Under the pieces are notes generated by a model, which did no database searches, was not told the origin of the DNA, and saw nothing but the letters and a program-made list of their open reading frames with translations. The translations under genes and the position numbers were made by a program. A stretch of DNA of 64,000 bases, taken from positions 2,519,068-2,583,067 of the forward strand of contig RPFO01000059.1 in the NCBI GenBank assembly GCA_009746045.1, given 5' to 3'. The DNA comes from Mesostigma viride. Its lineage: Eukaryota > Streptophyta > Mesostigmatophyceae > Mesostigmatales > Mesostigmataceae. Shown in pieces: positions 45,544-56,058 of the stretch; the first letter of the stretch is position 1, and every line of letters begins with the position of its first letter.

Positions 45544-45725
45544 CCTCCTGCACGCGATCTTCTCACCCCTAAAGCCCTCACCCCTGACAGTTTGGGGATT
45601 AGCTTCCACGATGTTGCCACTGAAAGCCCCATGTCCTTCCATGATGTTGCCAGGCACGTCTCAACCGAGGAAGGGCTAGACAATACCCAAGGGGCTATGC
45701 TGGCTGCAGGGGAACGATGGTTAGG

Positions 45726-46298
45726 TGTTACGCCGCGGATATCTACCTCCGCCTCTACCTCTAATGGGCCTGATACTACCTAAACTGGTCAGGCCTCCTC
45801 TACTCAAACCTCTGGCGAAAGACGAACGTGACGGAGCTGATCTCAATGCATTAACGTATGTGTTACTATAATACGCCATACAACCATTTACCAAAACCCG
45901 TTTACTCCAGGAATAGAGGAAGGAAACACAACTACACTGCCGTGACCCAAGCCTAAATGTGTTAATTCATTTAACACACGCCGAGTGCACACACAAGGGG
46001 TAGAACGCGCATAAATGGTCACCAACGGTCCAACACGCTCGGGCCGACATGGCCCTCGCCTACAGATGCACGCTGGTCCACTACATCTACTGATGCACGC
46101 TGGTCCACTACATTCTACCACAGGATCAGGACCACTAGTAAAGTACGCGGCGCGGCGCCCAACGGCACCCAATGTACCACAGTACTGTTACGAGGACAAT
46201 AATGTCCCGGTAGGAGCCTAAACGTAAACCTAGGGACAACCGAGGCAAAAGACCTAATTTACGTCCGTAACTACAACGAATTGTTACGCGACGTAACA
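45726..46298 (-). repeat. 3' LTR of the chromovirus
   Basis: 573 bp, TGTTACG...GTAACA; matches 59693-60264. Confidence 0.95.
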
Positions 46299-47769
46299 CC
46301 TCCCCCCCCACAAAGGTAGGGAGCCCTCTCCCTATGTACGCACAGGGAGGAAACAAAGGAGTAGGAAACCTAATGCACCCAGCACACACCAACACAATCG
46401 GCAGGCCATCCAAGATACAAAGCACCAATAGTTCACACGGTCTCCACCACCACGCCGGGAGGTGTAGGGTTAGCCAGCACCAAGCCTGGTGGTAGGTTCC
46501 CCTAACTGCCTGGAACAAAGTCCTTGCCGGGGGGGAACGGCACTGGGCAGGACACACAGAGTAAACCAATCAGCACCAAGGACCAAGAACGACCATGCAG
46601 TCAACTGGCCAGAACGTGAGAGCGACTCTATATACCGGAGGGACAACACCCTCAGGTCGGGCCTACGGCCCTCTATCTAATGGCCATCCGTCTGGTAGGT
46701 ACCACGGGAGGCCAGCAGGACATCCAGGTATGCCTGGTAGTGAGACACATCCTCAGCATTGTCGTGCCTATCTACGGTGAGGAAAACATCGGCCCACACG
46801 CCGTCGGGGAAAAGTCCCAGGAAGGCCCAGTAGTACCTATGCTGTGTAAGAACGACCTGGCCCCGGGCCCAGTCCAGGAAACCACAGGCAAAGAGGCGTA
46901 GGAAAGGCTCTACCGCGATCAGGCAGAGAGCCCGAAGGAGCAGGCGATGGTACCGGATCCGAGGGCGCATACCCGTCGGGAAAAACAGATCTACCAGGGG
47001 CTCCACGTTGGACGGCCACAACCGGATATGCCGAATCTCGCGGGAGCGCCACCGGCGGGCACACTGTCGCGACCCGAACGTCTCGAGGTAGTCGCTAGCC
47101 CGGGGAGGAGGATGACCCCGAGAGTCCAAACCCTGGCCCGGGATGGGCGCTGGACGACGGGCATCCCACTCTAGGATGGGCTGAAGGACGGTGCTGTACG
47201 TGGCACCCGGCACCGCAGGAAACTCTACCGTAAGAGCATCTGAGGCCATAATGCCCAGAGGCGGAGGGTAAGCCCACTGGAACCCGCCGTAGGTGTCCAA
47301 GTCATTGTGGCGCCTAGCCCAGCGATACAGGACGCGCCGAACCAGGATCTCACCCTGGAACACCGGATCAGCTAAAATAACCATGTCGAAAGGAGGCCGA
47401 TCAGTCTCAACTGGTAGGCCACGATCCCGCGGCGCCCGACACACCTGGGAGAACCCGTAGGACATGGGCGAAATGGCAAGCTCGGCGGAGGCGCGCGGCA
47501 GGTCACACTGGCGGCAAGCGAGCGCAGACATACCATACCCAAAGACAGGCGTGTCGCGCGACTCCGGAGTCGCATGCACCACAGAAGGGGCCCGATCCCG
47601 ATCGCCCTCTGACAACTCCCGAAGGGAATCGGCAGCGCGGGTGGCGCGCGGGTCAGAGCCACTGGACCGAACAACCGCAGCCAAAGACCGCGGGGCCGAA
47701 GGGACAGGGGCCGAAGAAGGGGTAGGAACCGGCACAGGCGCAGACGGCGCCGGAACAACAGGGGGCCGC

Positions 47770-48395
47770 AGTTATTATAAATAGTGACGGAACCTTTTTG
47801 CCACTTGGGCAATTAGGTCCGTCACTATTTATCCGGCGAAAACCACTCGCCGGTATCTATTCCGCGTTAAGTTCACGTGAACGTGGCGCGGAATTGATAC
47901 CGGCGAGTGGTTTTCGCCGGATAAATAGTGACGGACCTAATTGCCCAAGTGGCAAAAAGGTTCCGTCACTATTTATAATAACTAAGACCTCGTAAGTCGG
48001 GGGTTCGAATCCCTGTGGTGACACGGGTATTTCCGAATACCGGAAGGAATTGATACCAGAAGGCCAAACGAAAGTGCCAGAAGGGAAAATATGCCCGGTT
48101 GGAATATCGTTAAGGCGAGATTCGGTACTGCAGTAGGCATCAGCGGTACGATAGATATCGGCCCCCACACTACGACGTTTTAGTTATTATAAATAGTGAC
48201 GGAACCTTTTTGCCACTTGGGCAATTAGGTCCGTCACTATTTATCCGGCGAAAACCACTCGCCGGTATCAATTCCGCGCCACGTTCACGTGAACTTAACG
48301 CGGAATAGATACCGGCGAGTGGTTTTCGCCGGATAAATAGTGACGGACCTAATTGCCCAAGTGGCAAAAAGGTTCCGTCACTATTTATAATAACT
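47770..48395. mobile_element. Double fold-back element (626 bp) inserted in chromovirus ORF3
   Basis: Two 214-bp arms, 47770-47983 and 48182-48395, are reverse complements of each other. Each arm is itself a near-perfect palindrome, with AGTTATTATAAATAGTGACG at one end and its inverse at the other. A 198-bp spacer (47984-48181) separates them. The whole is flanked by GCCGC (47765-47769 and 48396-48400). It has no coding capacity; the peptides over it are artefacts. Superfamily not assigned. Confidence 0.85.
47984..48030 (+). other. tRNA 3'-half-like sequence in the fold-back spacer
   Basis: GACCTCGTAAGTC could form an anticodon arm with loop CTCGTAA (anticodon CGT), followed by GGGGGTTCGAATCCC, a textbook T-arm, and TGGTGAC like the 3' strand of an acceptor stem. 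The 5' half of a tRNA is absent because the palindromic arm begins there. Confidence 0.45.
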
Positions 48396-49702
48396 GCCGC
48401 GTCGGACCCGATGCCGCAGGGGGTCGCGACGGACCCGCCTCCGCAACTGGCGCGCCGGTCTCTGGGGGCGGAGCACCACCAGGCCACATGTTGAAAATAG
48501 GGCCCGTGGGGACAGGCAATCCGGCATACGACTGGTTACCGTCCAAGCTCCAGTCAGGCACCGGGATCCTCTGCGGAGGACCGCCCTCCCAAAGCCTGGG
48601 AAGACCGCCCGGGTCGCTGAAGAAACCCCGCGAGGGCGGCGCTGACGTGGTGGGCGGCTCGGACGCGGCGGCGGCGGGCGCGGCCACTGGGACGGCGGAC
48701 TCGCGCCGAGGCGCAGGTACGTCAGTAGCAGGCGCAGCGGTAGCCGAAGGCGTTGGAGCTGCAGCACCAGAGGGAACCGCAGCCGCCGAGGGCTCGTGCG
48801 ACACGGTCGGACCCGTAGACGTCGAGGCGACCGAAGGGGAAGGGGGCACAGCTGCAACAGACACCCCACCTGGCGTGGCTGGAGCGTGCGCCTGGGCCGC
48901 CATGAAGGCCCCGAAGGCCGCCGTCAGGGACTGGATCTGCGCCTGCATCGCAGAAACTGTCGCCGAAAGAGGATCAGGCAAACCCGAAGGGGTAGGCTCC
49001 ACTGCAACACACCGGGTCGACCGAGGGGACGACGGGACCGGAGAGGGAGGAGCAGACGCCGAGGAGGCGGACGCAGCGCTCGAGGCAGAATATTCTGGAG
49101 TATAATGTACCTCGGATGGGGCGCCCGTAGGGGCAGGACCACCAACTGCTAATCCCGCCGACTGATCAGCTATCTCCATGAATTCTACGGCCCGCAGAAG
49201 GTCGCAGGGGTTCTCATCTACCTCAGCATCATCCTCAGCCGGAAGCCAGGGGAACACATCCCGTAGGCAGGAGCGGCCCACAGGGGTGGAAAGGTAGGAG
49301 AACACACGGGAGCACTGGAGAACCGCATCTATCTGTCCCAAGGCTGGACAGCGGGAACCACACCCCAACAAACAGTGCCCGGCATCGTCGAACCCGTGCA
49401 AAACAAGCTGATGCGGCTCGTCAGGGGAAGGACCGTACCACGTGACCGTGAAGAGAGCAGCCCGGACTAGACTCGCATGTTGGGCCTGGAGGGCCGGCTG
49501 CACAACGCCACCCGGATAACTGGACCGCGACACCCAGCGGCCCGGAAGGGCCTCGAAGTACAGCTCAGGGTCCGGTAGGGGCAGGGACGGCAGCGGGCTC
49601 TCAGCCGAAGGGGTAGGCTCTGACATGACGGCTGCGGAGGGGGGGGGACAACCAACCACCCGTCGACAGCAGACATAACATAAGAGAGGAGAAAGCCTAC
49701 AA

Positions 49703-49949
49703 CTAGAGTTTGTGCAGGGTTTTATATTCCTGGAGAAGGCGACTACACCCATCTAGCTCACTCTCCGTATACCAGACCTTATCTACTTCACTACGAGCAT
49801 ACATCCACTTTACTTTGTACTGACGCTGGGTACCGCGGCCCTTTTTGATATCTCTATGGGCCACGATGCTTTCTACTTCGTCTTCTACTTCCCCAGTGTC
49901 AGGGTTATGCTCTAAAGGGGCAGGCGCTAACTCCCTGCCAGCGAACGTA
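49703..49949 (-). CDS. Chromodomain at the C-terminus of the chromovirus polyprotein
   Basis: EDEVESIVAHRDIKKGRG, then QYKVKWMYA, then VWYTESEL match the chromodomain pattern (V-E-x-I-x-x-x-R, Y-x-V-K-W, x-W-x-x-x-x-L). In chromoviruses this domain follows integrase and directs insertion into chromatin. It is separated from integrase by the gag-only element; frame is kept across the CTAGG duplication. Confidence 0.85.
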
Positions 49950-49954
49950 CTAGG

Positions 49955-50652
49955 TGTCAGGAAAATGGCCAAAAACTTCTCCTAGCTTGCACAATAAATG
50001 CTGGCTATCGGAGGAAAGTTCCGGTACTTGAAGACCTTTGACTTATGGAGAAAAATGAGGCGAATTCATTGGTAATATTCGTTTAATCATTCATCCAACA
50101 TAGTCTAGGCTGCGGCCATGGGGCGGCCAGCTGCCATAGCTTAGCATGTCAAGGCTTACAGGACAAATTGCCAGAGCAACATTATGTGGAAAAGCACACC
50201 GTCCCTATAGCCGTCGATTTAGTAAAAATCTACGGCACAGTTAGGGTGCAGGCCAGCCGCCACACAAAACGTGGGTGGCTTGCATCAACACACATGATGC
50301 GTTGGGTCACTAGTATGCAAGTACAAGGACATTGCGCCTCCAGGGCAGCACTGAGTGAAAAAGGGGTCGGCGCGAAGCGCGGATCCAGGCAAATTTGTAC
50401 GACGGCTACAGTACCGGCAGGACAGTGCTCGGTACGTTACGGATGACAGCAAACAGTGCTGGAAAATATATTGAGTGCCGATTTATACTACATCGGACTT
50501 TGACCAAGTGGACTGAAAATATAGGTACGTCTGAAAAAGATTCCGTCACACTAGTACAGATTCATTCACGCGTAAACGTCTCGGCCATATATTGTAAATC
50601 GGCCGTAACTGTTCAGCGTAAGAAAGCCATCGGACAGAATATAATTCTAACA
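49955..50652 (-). repeat. 3' LTR of the gag-only element
   Basis: 698 bp, apparently identical to 52340-53037. Confidence 0.95.
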
Positions 50653-50830
50653 CACCCCCTTGGTCGATGGCTGAAGCTGACGGGCAAAATAAAACAAACA
50701 CACCCCCTTGCCCACAGAGAAGACACGGCCAGTCTATAACTAGGGGGTACAGGACACCCCGGGGCCCATGAGACCATCACAGGTCAGACTTGCCAGATTA
50801 ACTCAAGCAGGACAGAGGAGATAAAAAACT

Positions 50831-51736
50831 TTACAGCTGGGTAGCTAAGTCATCAGTGACCGCGGCCATGGTGTTGAAACAGAAACCAGGTGGAACTTCT
50901 CCAGCCTCCTGAGTGAGGTGGGCCTTGTCCTGGTTGTCACGCGGCCGGAGGTTGGGATACTTGCGGTAACAGGTCTCCTGGAGATGTCCAGGCCGACGGC
51001 AGAAGGTGCACCGCTTCTTACTACCCCCGGAGGAGGTAGAGTACGCGGCGCCCTCGGTGTGGGTAGCAGGGTCCACGGGCTTGTTGGTAGGTTTGGCAGG
51101 ATCCCGGGGCGCCAGCAGGTCGTCAATCTCAAATACTAGGTCACGGATCTGTTGGAGGGTCATGCCAGGTGTGCGGCGGGCGGCCATGGCCGCGCGGTGC
51201 GCGGTCGACAGCCCAGCCAGCAGGCAGTCCTTCCACTCGTCCCAGGTAACCATAACGCCTGCGTCCTCTAGGTCCTGTTTCATCATCATACCACGGGACC
51301 AGTACTTCGGCGCAGTCTCATTCTGCATGATGGCAATCCGGTACAGTTGACGCTTCTTTTCCAGTTTATACGACTCGGTCAAATACGGCTGGCGAATGGT
51401 AGACTTTAGATGCTTATAGACGGCGCTTACAGTGGGGGGGTCAACAGTGCGGGCCTCGCGGATGGCCTGTCCCTTAAGAATAGCCAGCAAGGTGGATCGC
51501 AGAAGTTTGTCAGCCGCCTTGACGTGCTCCAGGGACATATCAGCACTACCATCTAACACCCCCAGCACCCCTTGGGCATCACAGGACGCCTCCAGTATTG
51601 CCTCAAGCTCGACCCAACCCGCGAAGTCGTTGCATGGATCAAAACGTGTCACGTTCCGGAGTGATGGCTGTACGGCTCTGGCACCCACCACCATAGGATG
51701 CTCGCCAGGGTCACGAGACGCAGCTGCCCGCGACAT
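50831..51736 (-). CDS. Copia-type Gag of the gag-only element, 301 aa, intact
   Basis: One uninterrupted frame from ATG at 51736. The N-terminal 200 residues have the UBN2-type gag pattern (FAGWVELEAILEAS, YKLEKKRQLYRIAIMQNE). A single CCHC knuckle, CTFCRRPGHLQETC, lies at about residues 244-257. Gag would form the particle around the RNA; replication enzymes must come from an autonomous partner. The intact frame and identical LTRs suggest recent movement. Confidence 0.85.
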   Translation of the reverse strand: MSRAAASRDPGEHPMVVGARAVQPSLRNVTRFDPCNDFAGWVELEAILEASCDAQGVLGVLDGSADMSLEHVKAADKLLRSTLLAILKGQAIREARTVDPPTVSAVYKHLKSTIRQPYLTESYKLEKKRQLYRIAIMQNETAPKYWSRGMMMKQDLEDAGVMVTWDEWKDCLLAGLSTAHRAAMAARRTPGMTLQQIRDLVFEIDDLLAPRDPAKPTNKPVDPATHTEGAAYSTSSGGSKKRCTFCRRPGHLQETCYRKYPNLRPRDNQDKAHLTQEAGEVPPGFCFNTMAAVTDDLATQL

Positions 51737-51977
51737 GGTTCAGCTCTCCACAAAGTAGTCACCACACCAGTACAGTGTAATTGCAGCAGAAAGGATAGCT
51801 CCAGAAAAAGGTGGGACGCAGCAAACGCGACTACAACTCGGATTAAGACCAGTGACAGGGCAGGCCGGGCACCAGGTCACACTGGATATGGAAATAGCCG
51901 AGTGCCGCACAGTCGCAACGCGTCAAACAGGAGCACAGTAGGAGTGCTCACAAGAAACCAACAAAAAGTCTCGTTGC

Positions 51978-52211
51978 TCAGTCAATATCTGCTCCCTCAC
52001 TTTGAAGATATTGGAGGTAAGAACCAATCAGGGTATTCAGGATTACAAAGTCCAGGGGACACTCCCCCTGTGGTGAATCGTATGTATCCCTAATAATCTC
52101 AATAACCCAGCGTCTTGCCTGTACCGGATTGATGGCCACAATGGCTCTCTTGCCTTGGAATTCAAAAGTTACTTGCACCAAGTCTATGCTGGGGTGATCA
52201 AGCCCAGACAT
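51978..52211 (-). CDS. Small ORF (77 aa) upstream of gag in the gag-only element
   Basis: Starts MSGLDHPSIDLVQVTFEFQG; a mixed alpha/beta-looking composition without repeats, placed between primer site and gag. I do not recognise it. A spliced or reinitiating leader protein is possible, as is a decayed remnant of another gene. Confidence 0.4.
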   Translation of the reverse strand: MSGLDHPSIDLVQVTFEFQGKRAIVAINPVQARRWVIEIIRDTYDSPQGECPLDFVILNTLIGSYLQYLQSEGADID

Positions 52212-52326
52212 GCCTAGTCATCCAAAATTCCAAAAGAAAGCTGCAGGAAGAGAAATATGGGCCAGCAAAATCCGCAGAAGGCCGGCTTACGATTTGTTGA
52301 GTGGTCAAAAGCGAATCGTAGCTTAT

Positions 52327-52339
52327 GCAGCCGATACCA
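52327..52339 (-). promoter_or_regulatory. Primer binding site of the gag-only element
   Basis: TGGTATCGGCTGC lies directly after the upstream LTR; its first seven bases match the complement of the 3' end of initiator Met tRNA. Confidence 0.65.
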
Positions 52340-53037
52340 TGTCAGGAAAATGGCCAAAAACTTCTCCTAGCTTGCACAATAAATGCTGGCTATCGGAGGA
52401 AAGTTCCGGTACTTGAAGACCTTTGACTTATGGAGAAAAATGAGGCGAATTCATTGGTAATATTCGTTTAATCATTCATCCAACATAGTCTAGGCTGCGG
52501 CCATGGGGCGGCCAGCTGCCATAGCTTAGCATGTCAAGGCTTACAGGACAAATTGCCAGAGCAACATTATGTGGAAAAGCACACCGTCCCTATAGCCGTC
52601 GATTTAGTAAAAATCTACGGCACAGTTAGGGTGCAGGCCAGCCGCCACACAAAACGTGGGTGGCTTGCATCAACACACATGATGCGTTGGGTCACTAGTA
52701 TGCAAGTACAAGGACATTGCGCCTCCAGGGCAGCACTGAGTGAAAAAGGGGTCGGCGCGAAGCGCGGATCCAGGCAAATTTGTACGACGGCTACAGTACC
52801 GGCAGGACAGTGCTCGGTACGTTACGGATGACAGCAAACAGTGCTGGAAAATATATTGAGTGCCGATTTATACTACATCGGACTTTGACCAAGTGGACTG
52901 AAAATATAGGTACGTCTGAAAAAGATTCCGTCACACTAGTACAGATTCATTCACGCGTAAACGTCTCGGCCATATATTGTAAATCGGCCGTAACTGTTCA
53001 GCGTAAGAAAGCCATCGGACAGAATATAATTCTAACA
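52340..53037 (-). repeat. 5' LTR of the gag-only element
   Basis: 698 bp, apparently identical to 49955-50652. The identical 92-residue frames over both copies reflect this and are not genes. Confidence 0.95.
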
Positions 53038-56000
53038 CTAGGGTGGTACAGTTTAAGCTGGCTCCTATGGAAGGTGTTTGAATGCGTTTGCCAAGAGGTA
53101 GGGATATCGACTTTATATAAGAAATTTCCTACCCTAGACAACACATGGAAGGGTCCTAAGAAGGCGGGCCTAAGTTTGACCTTCAGTTCTGCTTCAAACT
53201 TATGAGCAAAACGGCCAACACGGGGGCCTTCTACTAATACTAGATCTCCTATTTCTATCTCAGGTGCTCGTCTATCTAAGGAGGCACGCAACCTAGCAAG
53301 GTACTTAGCCTGAGCTTTTTGGTACCCTGAGATCGCGTGGTCATGAGCAGTTTTCATTCTATCTAGTAAGGACTGTACACCTTCTACAGTATCTCGGGAC
53401 ACATCATCCTTGTCCCGTAGAGGACTAGCTAAGAGAGAGGTAGGGGTAAGGGCTGTCTACCAGTATCTAAGAAGAAGGGCGTATATCCATGCGCAGCTTG
53501 GGGACAATTGTTGAGGGAGAACTCTACCAAACATAAATAATCCTCCCAATCACTTCCCGAGCCATTAACATAGTGCCTAAGCGCTTCTTCTACTACCCTA
53601 TTAAGACGCTCTACTAAATGAGAGGAGGAGGAGTGGTAGGCAGTACCGTAGGTAACCTTGGTACCGATGGCAGCGAAAAACTGCTGCCAAAAATCTGAGG
53701 TAAATAATTTATCCTTATCACTAATAAACTGCCTACTCAAACCATGATATCTGTATACATTATTGAGGTATAGGCGTGCGCAATCACGTGCTGTGAGTTC
53801 TAAAGGACACGGCACAAGATGGCACATACGAGTAAAACGATCTATGAACACAAGGATTTGGGCATTGCCCCTATCATTCTTTCTAAAAGGTCCTACAAAA
53901 TCCATCATGATAGAATCCCACGGCATGATGGGGTCAGGCAAGGTCCTAGGTTCTGCTATCTGTCCTACGTTATTGGGTTTCATCTCCTGGCAAGATTGAC
54001 AAGTTCTAACATACTCATCTACATCCTTATAAAGGGAAGGCCAGTAATAAGAGCGGGCTACTAGGTCCCGTACCCGTTTACCACCCTGATGAGCAGCTAA
54101 GTCATGCAACTCAAAGAGCAAGGAGGAGCGACAGATAGGAGGGACATACAGGCGCCATTGAGGGGGAGAATCTGCTATCTGCACATATAAAAACCCACCT
54201 ACAAATTTACAAGGGTGCTTGCCTAATTGTTGGGGATGTGCAGCAATGGCAGCTAATGCTTCCGGCTCAGTGGCCGTAAATCTACTAATAAGGCGTTCAA
54301 GATCAGAGGTAGGCATCGCTACAGAGGTATCCAGAACAGGTTTAAAGAGATCTCCTACCGCCTTGCCAAAGAGAAGGGGAGGTCCTAGAGGGACTACGTT
54401 TTCATAAGACTTTCCTGACCTAGTCGCTATATGGCTAAGCGGTATAGAAATTTTATTTTTCCCCTCCCCCCCCACCGAGGCCACGGGAAGGGCCTCACAC
54501 GGGAGAGAGAGTCCTACGTGAGAAAGGAGATCAGGCATGCGAACAGCTGTATGAAAGAGGTAGGCATAGGATTCATCATCAGGTAGTTCACCATAAGGGG
54601 TTACACCCATAGTAGTAGGAACTAGAGTAGTATTGAGAACATCAAGGTCCTCGAAGAAGGAATAGTCTGCACGACGAGAGAGTGCATCTGGTACTATGTT
54701 ATCTACACCCTTGACATACTGAAGTTTAAAAGGGGAAAACTGTGCTAAAAATTCCATCCAGCGCGCTTGCCGAGGGGTAAGGTTGGGTTGGGAGAGAAGA
54801 TGGGTAAGGGGACGATGATCCGTTTGGATAACTAACCTATAAGGATCTAGCTCACAGGGTTCATTCAGGCAGACATCAAATTGAGCACCTTTAAGGAAGT
54901 GCTGCCACGCGTGGCAACAATACACCACAGCTAAGAGTTCCTGCTGGTGTACGGGATAGTTACGCTCCGCAGGGAGCATTGTCCTAGAGATATACTCAAT
55001 TGGCTGTAAGCCCTGACCCTGATCCTGGAGAAGGACACCACCTATAGCTACTTTACTAGCATCTGTAGCCACAACAAAGGGTTTAGTAGTATCCGGTAGG
55101 ATGAGTACAGGAGGGGAAAGGAGTAGGGATTTTAGGCACTGAAAAGCCGACTGACATTCACTACTCCAAACAAAGGGGATATCCTTCTTTAATAAATGAT
55201 TAATAGGGGCTGCTATAGTTGCGAAACGCGGGATAAAACGCCTATAGTAAGAAGCAATTCCTAGGAAACTACGTACACCTTTAACGTCGGTAGGAGTAGG
55301 CCATTCCTGAATTGACTTAGTTTTATCCGGGTCGGTAGCGACCCCGGCATCTGACAGAACGTGCCCTAAAAATGGGACACTCCTACCCGAACACTTTAGC
55401 ACGGCGCGCCCACAAAGAATTTTCAGCCATTATTTCTAATACTTTCTTTAAATCACGTAGGTGCGTTTCAAAATCAGGAGAGTAAATAAGAATATCATCT
55501 AAGTAAGCTTGAGCACAAGAACGGTCATGCTCAGATAAAGAAACAGAGGAGAAGGAAGGATCCTTTAGATCAGAGGACACCTGAGGAAGATGAGAATTTC
55601 CCATAACAGGTCTAAGCACTTCATTCATTAACATTTGAAAAGAGGCAGGCGAGTTACAGAGTCCCATAGCCGCTACTCTAAACTGGTAATGACCAAAAGG
55701 GGTAGCAAAGGCGGTTTTATGGCAATCCTCAGGAGCTATCCGCAACTGCCAAAAACCATCCGCACAATCCAGTACTGTGAAACAAGTGGAACCTTTAACC
55801 TTATTAAATATATCATCAATACGAGGTAGAGGGTATTTAGACTTCACAGTAATATCATTCAACTTCCTATAATCAGTAACTAGGCGAAACTTGCCATTTG
55901 GCTTAGGAACTAACAGGACACCAGCTGAGTAGGGGAGTTACTAGGCTCTATCAATCCTGCTTCTAATAATGACACTAAAATCTGTTTTAGTTCCTTTAAC

Positions 56001-56058
56001 TCGGTAGGGCCCATTCTATACATCGGAGAGTGCGTAGGAACTGCACCGTCCTTGATAA
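53038..56058 (-). pseudogene. RT, RNase H and integrase of the chromovirus (frameshifted)
   Basis: In coding order: RT fingers (KPNGKFRLVTDYRKLN), palm Asp in CFTVLDCADGFWQL and catalytic YLDDILIYSP (55383-55900); RNase H with VVATDASKVAIGGVL, HQQELLAVVY and IQTDHRPLTHL; integrase with the HHCC zinc site (HDLAAHQGG ... CQSCQ), MMDFVGPF, ISDKDKLFTSDFW and HLVERLNRVVEEAL as the D-D-E core; and a GPF/chromovirus C-terminal part in 52998-53402. One-base frame breaks occur near 55930, 55395 and 53450, so the copy is dead. About 30 extra residues sit just before YLDD compared with ordinary gypsy RTs. Confidence 0.85.

Larger units (their letters stand above)
46677..49626 (-). pseudogene. Extra ORF3 of the chromovirus, downstream of pol, split by a fold-back element
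   Basis: Starts MSEPTPSAESPLPSLPLPDP at 49626, runs to the insertion at 48396, and resumes at 47764 to a stop at 46677. Counting one copy of the GCCGC duplication, the two parts total 2319 nt, exactly 773 codons. Layout: a folded N-terminal part (about 150 residues, several Cys), a long Ala/Pro/Ser/Thr-rich linker (about 200-420), and a folded C-terminal part rich in Arg, Trp, Tyr and Leu. I see no signal peptide, membrane span or known domain, so it does not look like an envelope gene. The GC content is far higher than in gag-pol. Function unknown. Confidence 0.65.
49955..53037 (-). mobile_element. Gag-only LTR retrotransposon (TR-GAG-like, 3083 bp) inserted in the chromovirus
   Basis: Two 698-bp LTRs, 49955-50652 and 52340-53037, show no difference that I can find. 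They run TG...CA and are flanked by CTAGG (49950-49954 and 53038-53042). On the minus strand the upstream LTR is followed directly by TGGTATCGGCTGC, a match to the start of the initiator-Met-tRNA primer site used by Copia elements. AAGGGGGTG precedes the downstream LTR. The 1.7-kb interior encodes only a small ORF and gag; no protease, integrase or RT. Confidence 0.92.

Noticed and set aside
47984..48030. Functional tRNA-Thr(CGT) gene
   Set aside because: Only the 3' half is present; the D arm and 5' acceptor strand are missing.
47857..48487. Peptides such as QGFEPPTYEVL over the fold-back element
   Set aside because: Typical translations of a tRNA T-arm and of the palindromic arms; not genes.
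48353..49152. Plus-strand 250-aa Ala/Gly-rich ORF
   Set aside because: Antisense shadow of the GC-rich ORF3 of the chromovirus; no motif and no start context.
50168..52831. Two identical 92-residue ORFs
   Set aside because: They lie in the two LTRs of the gag-only element and simply reflect the repeat.
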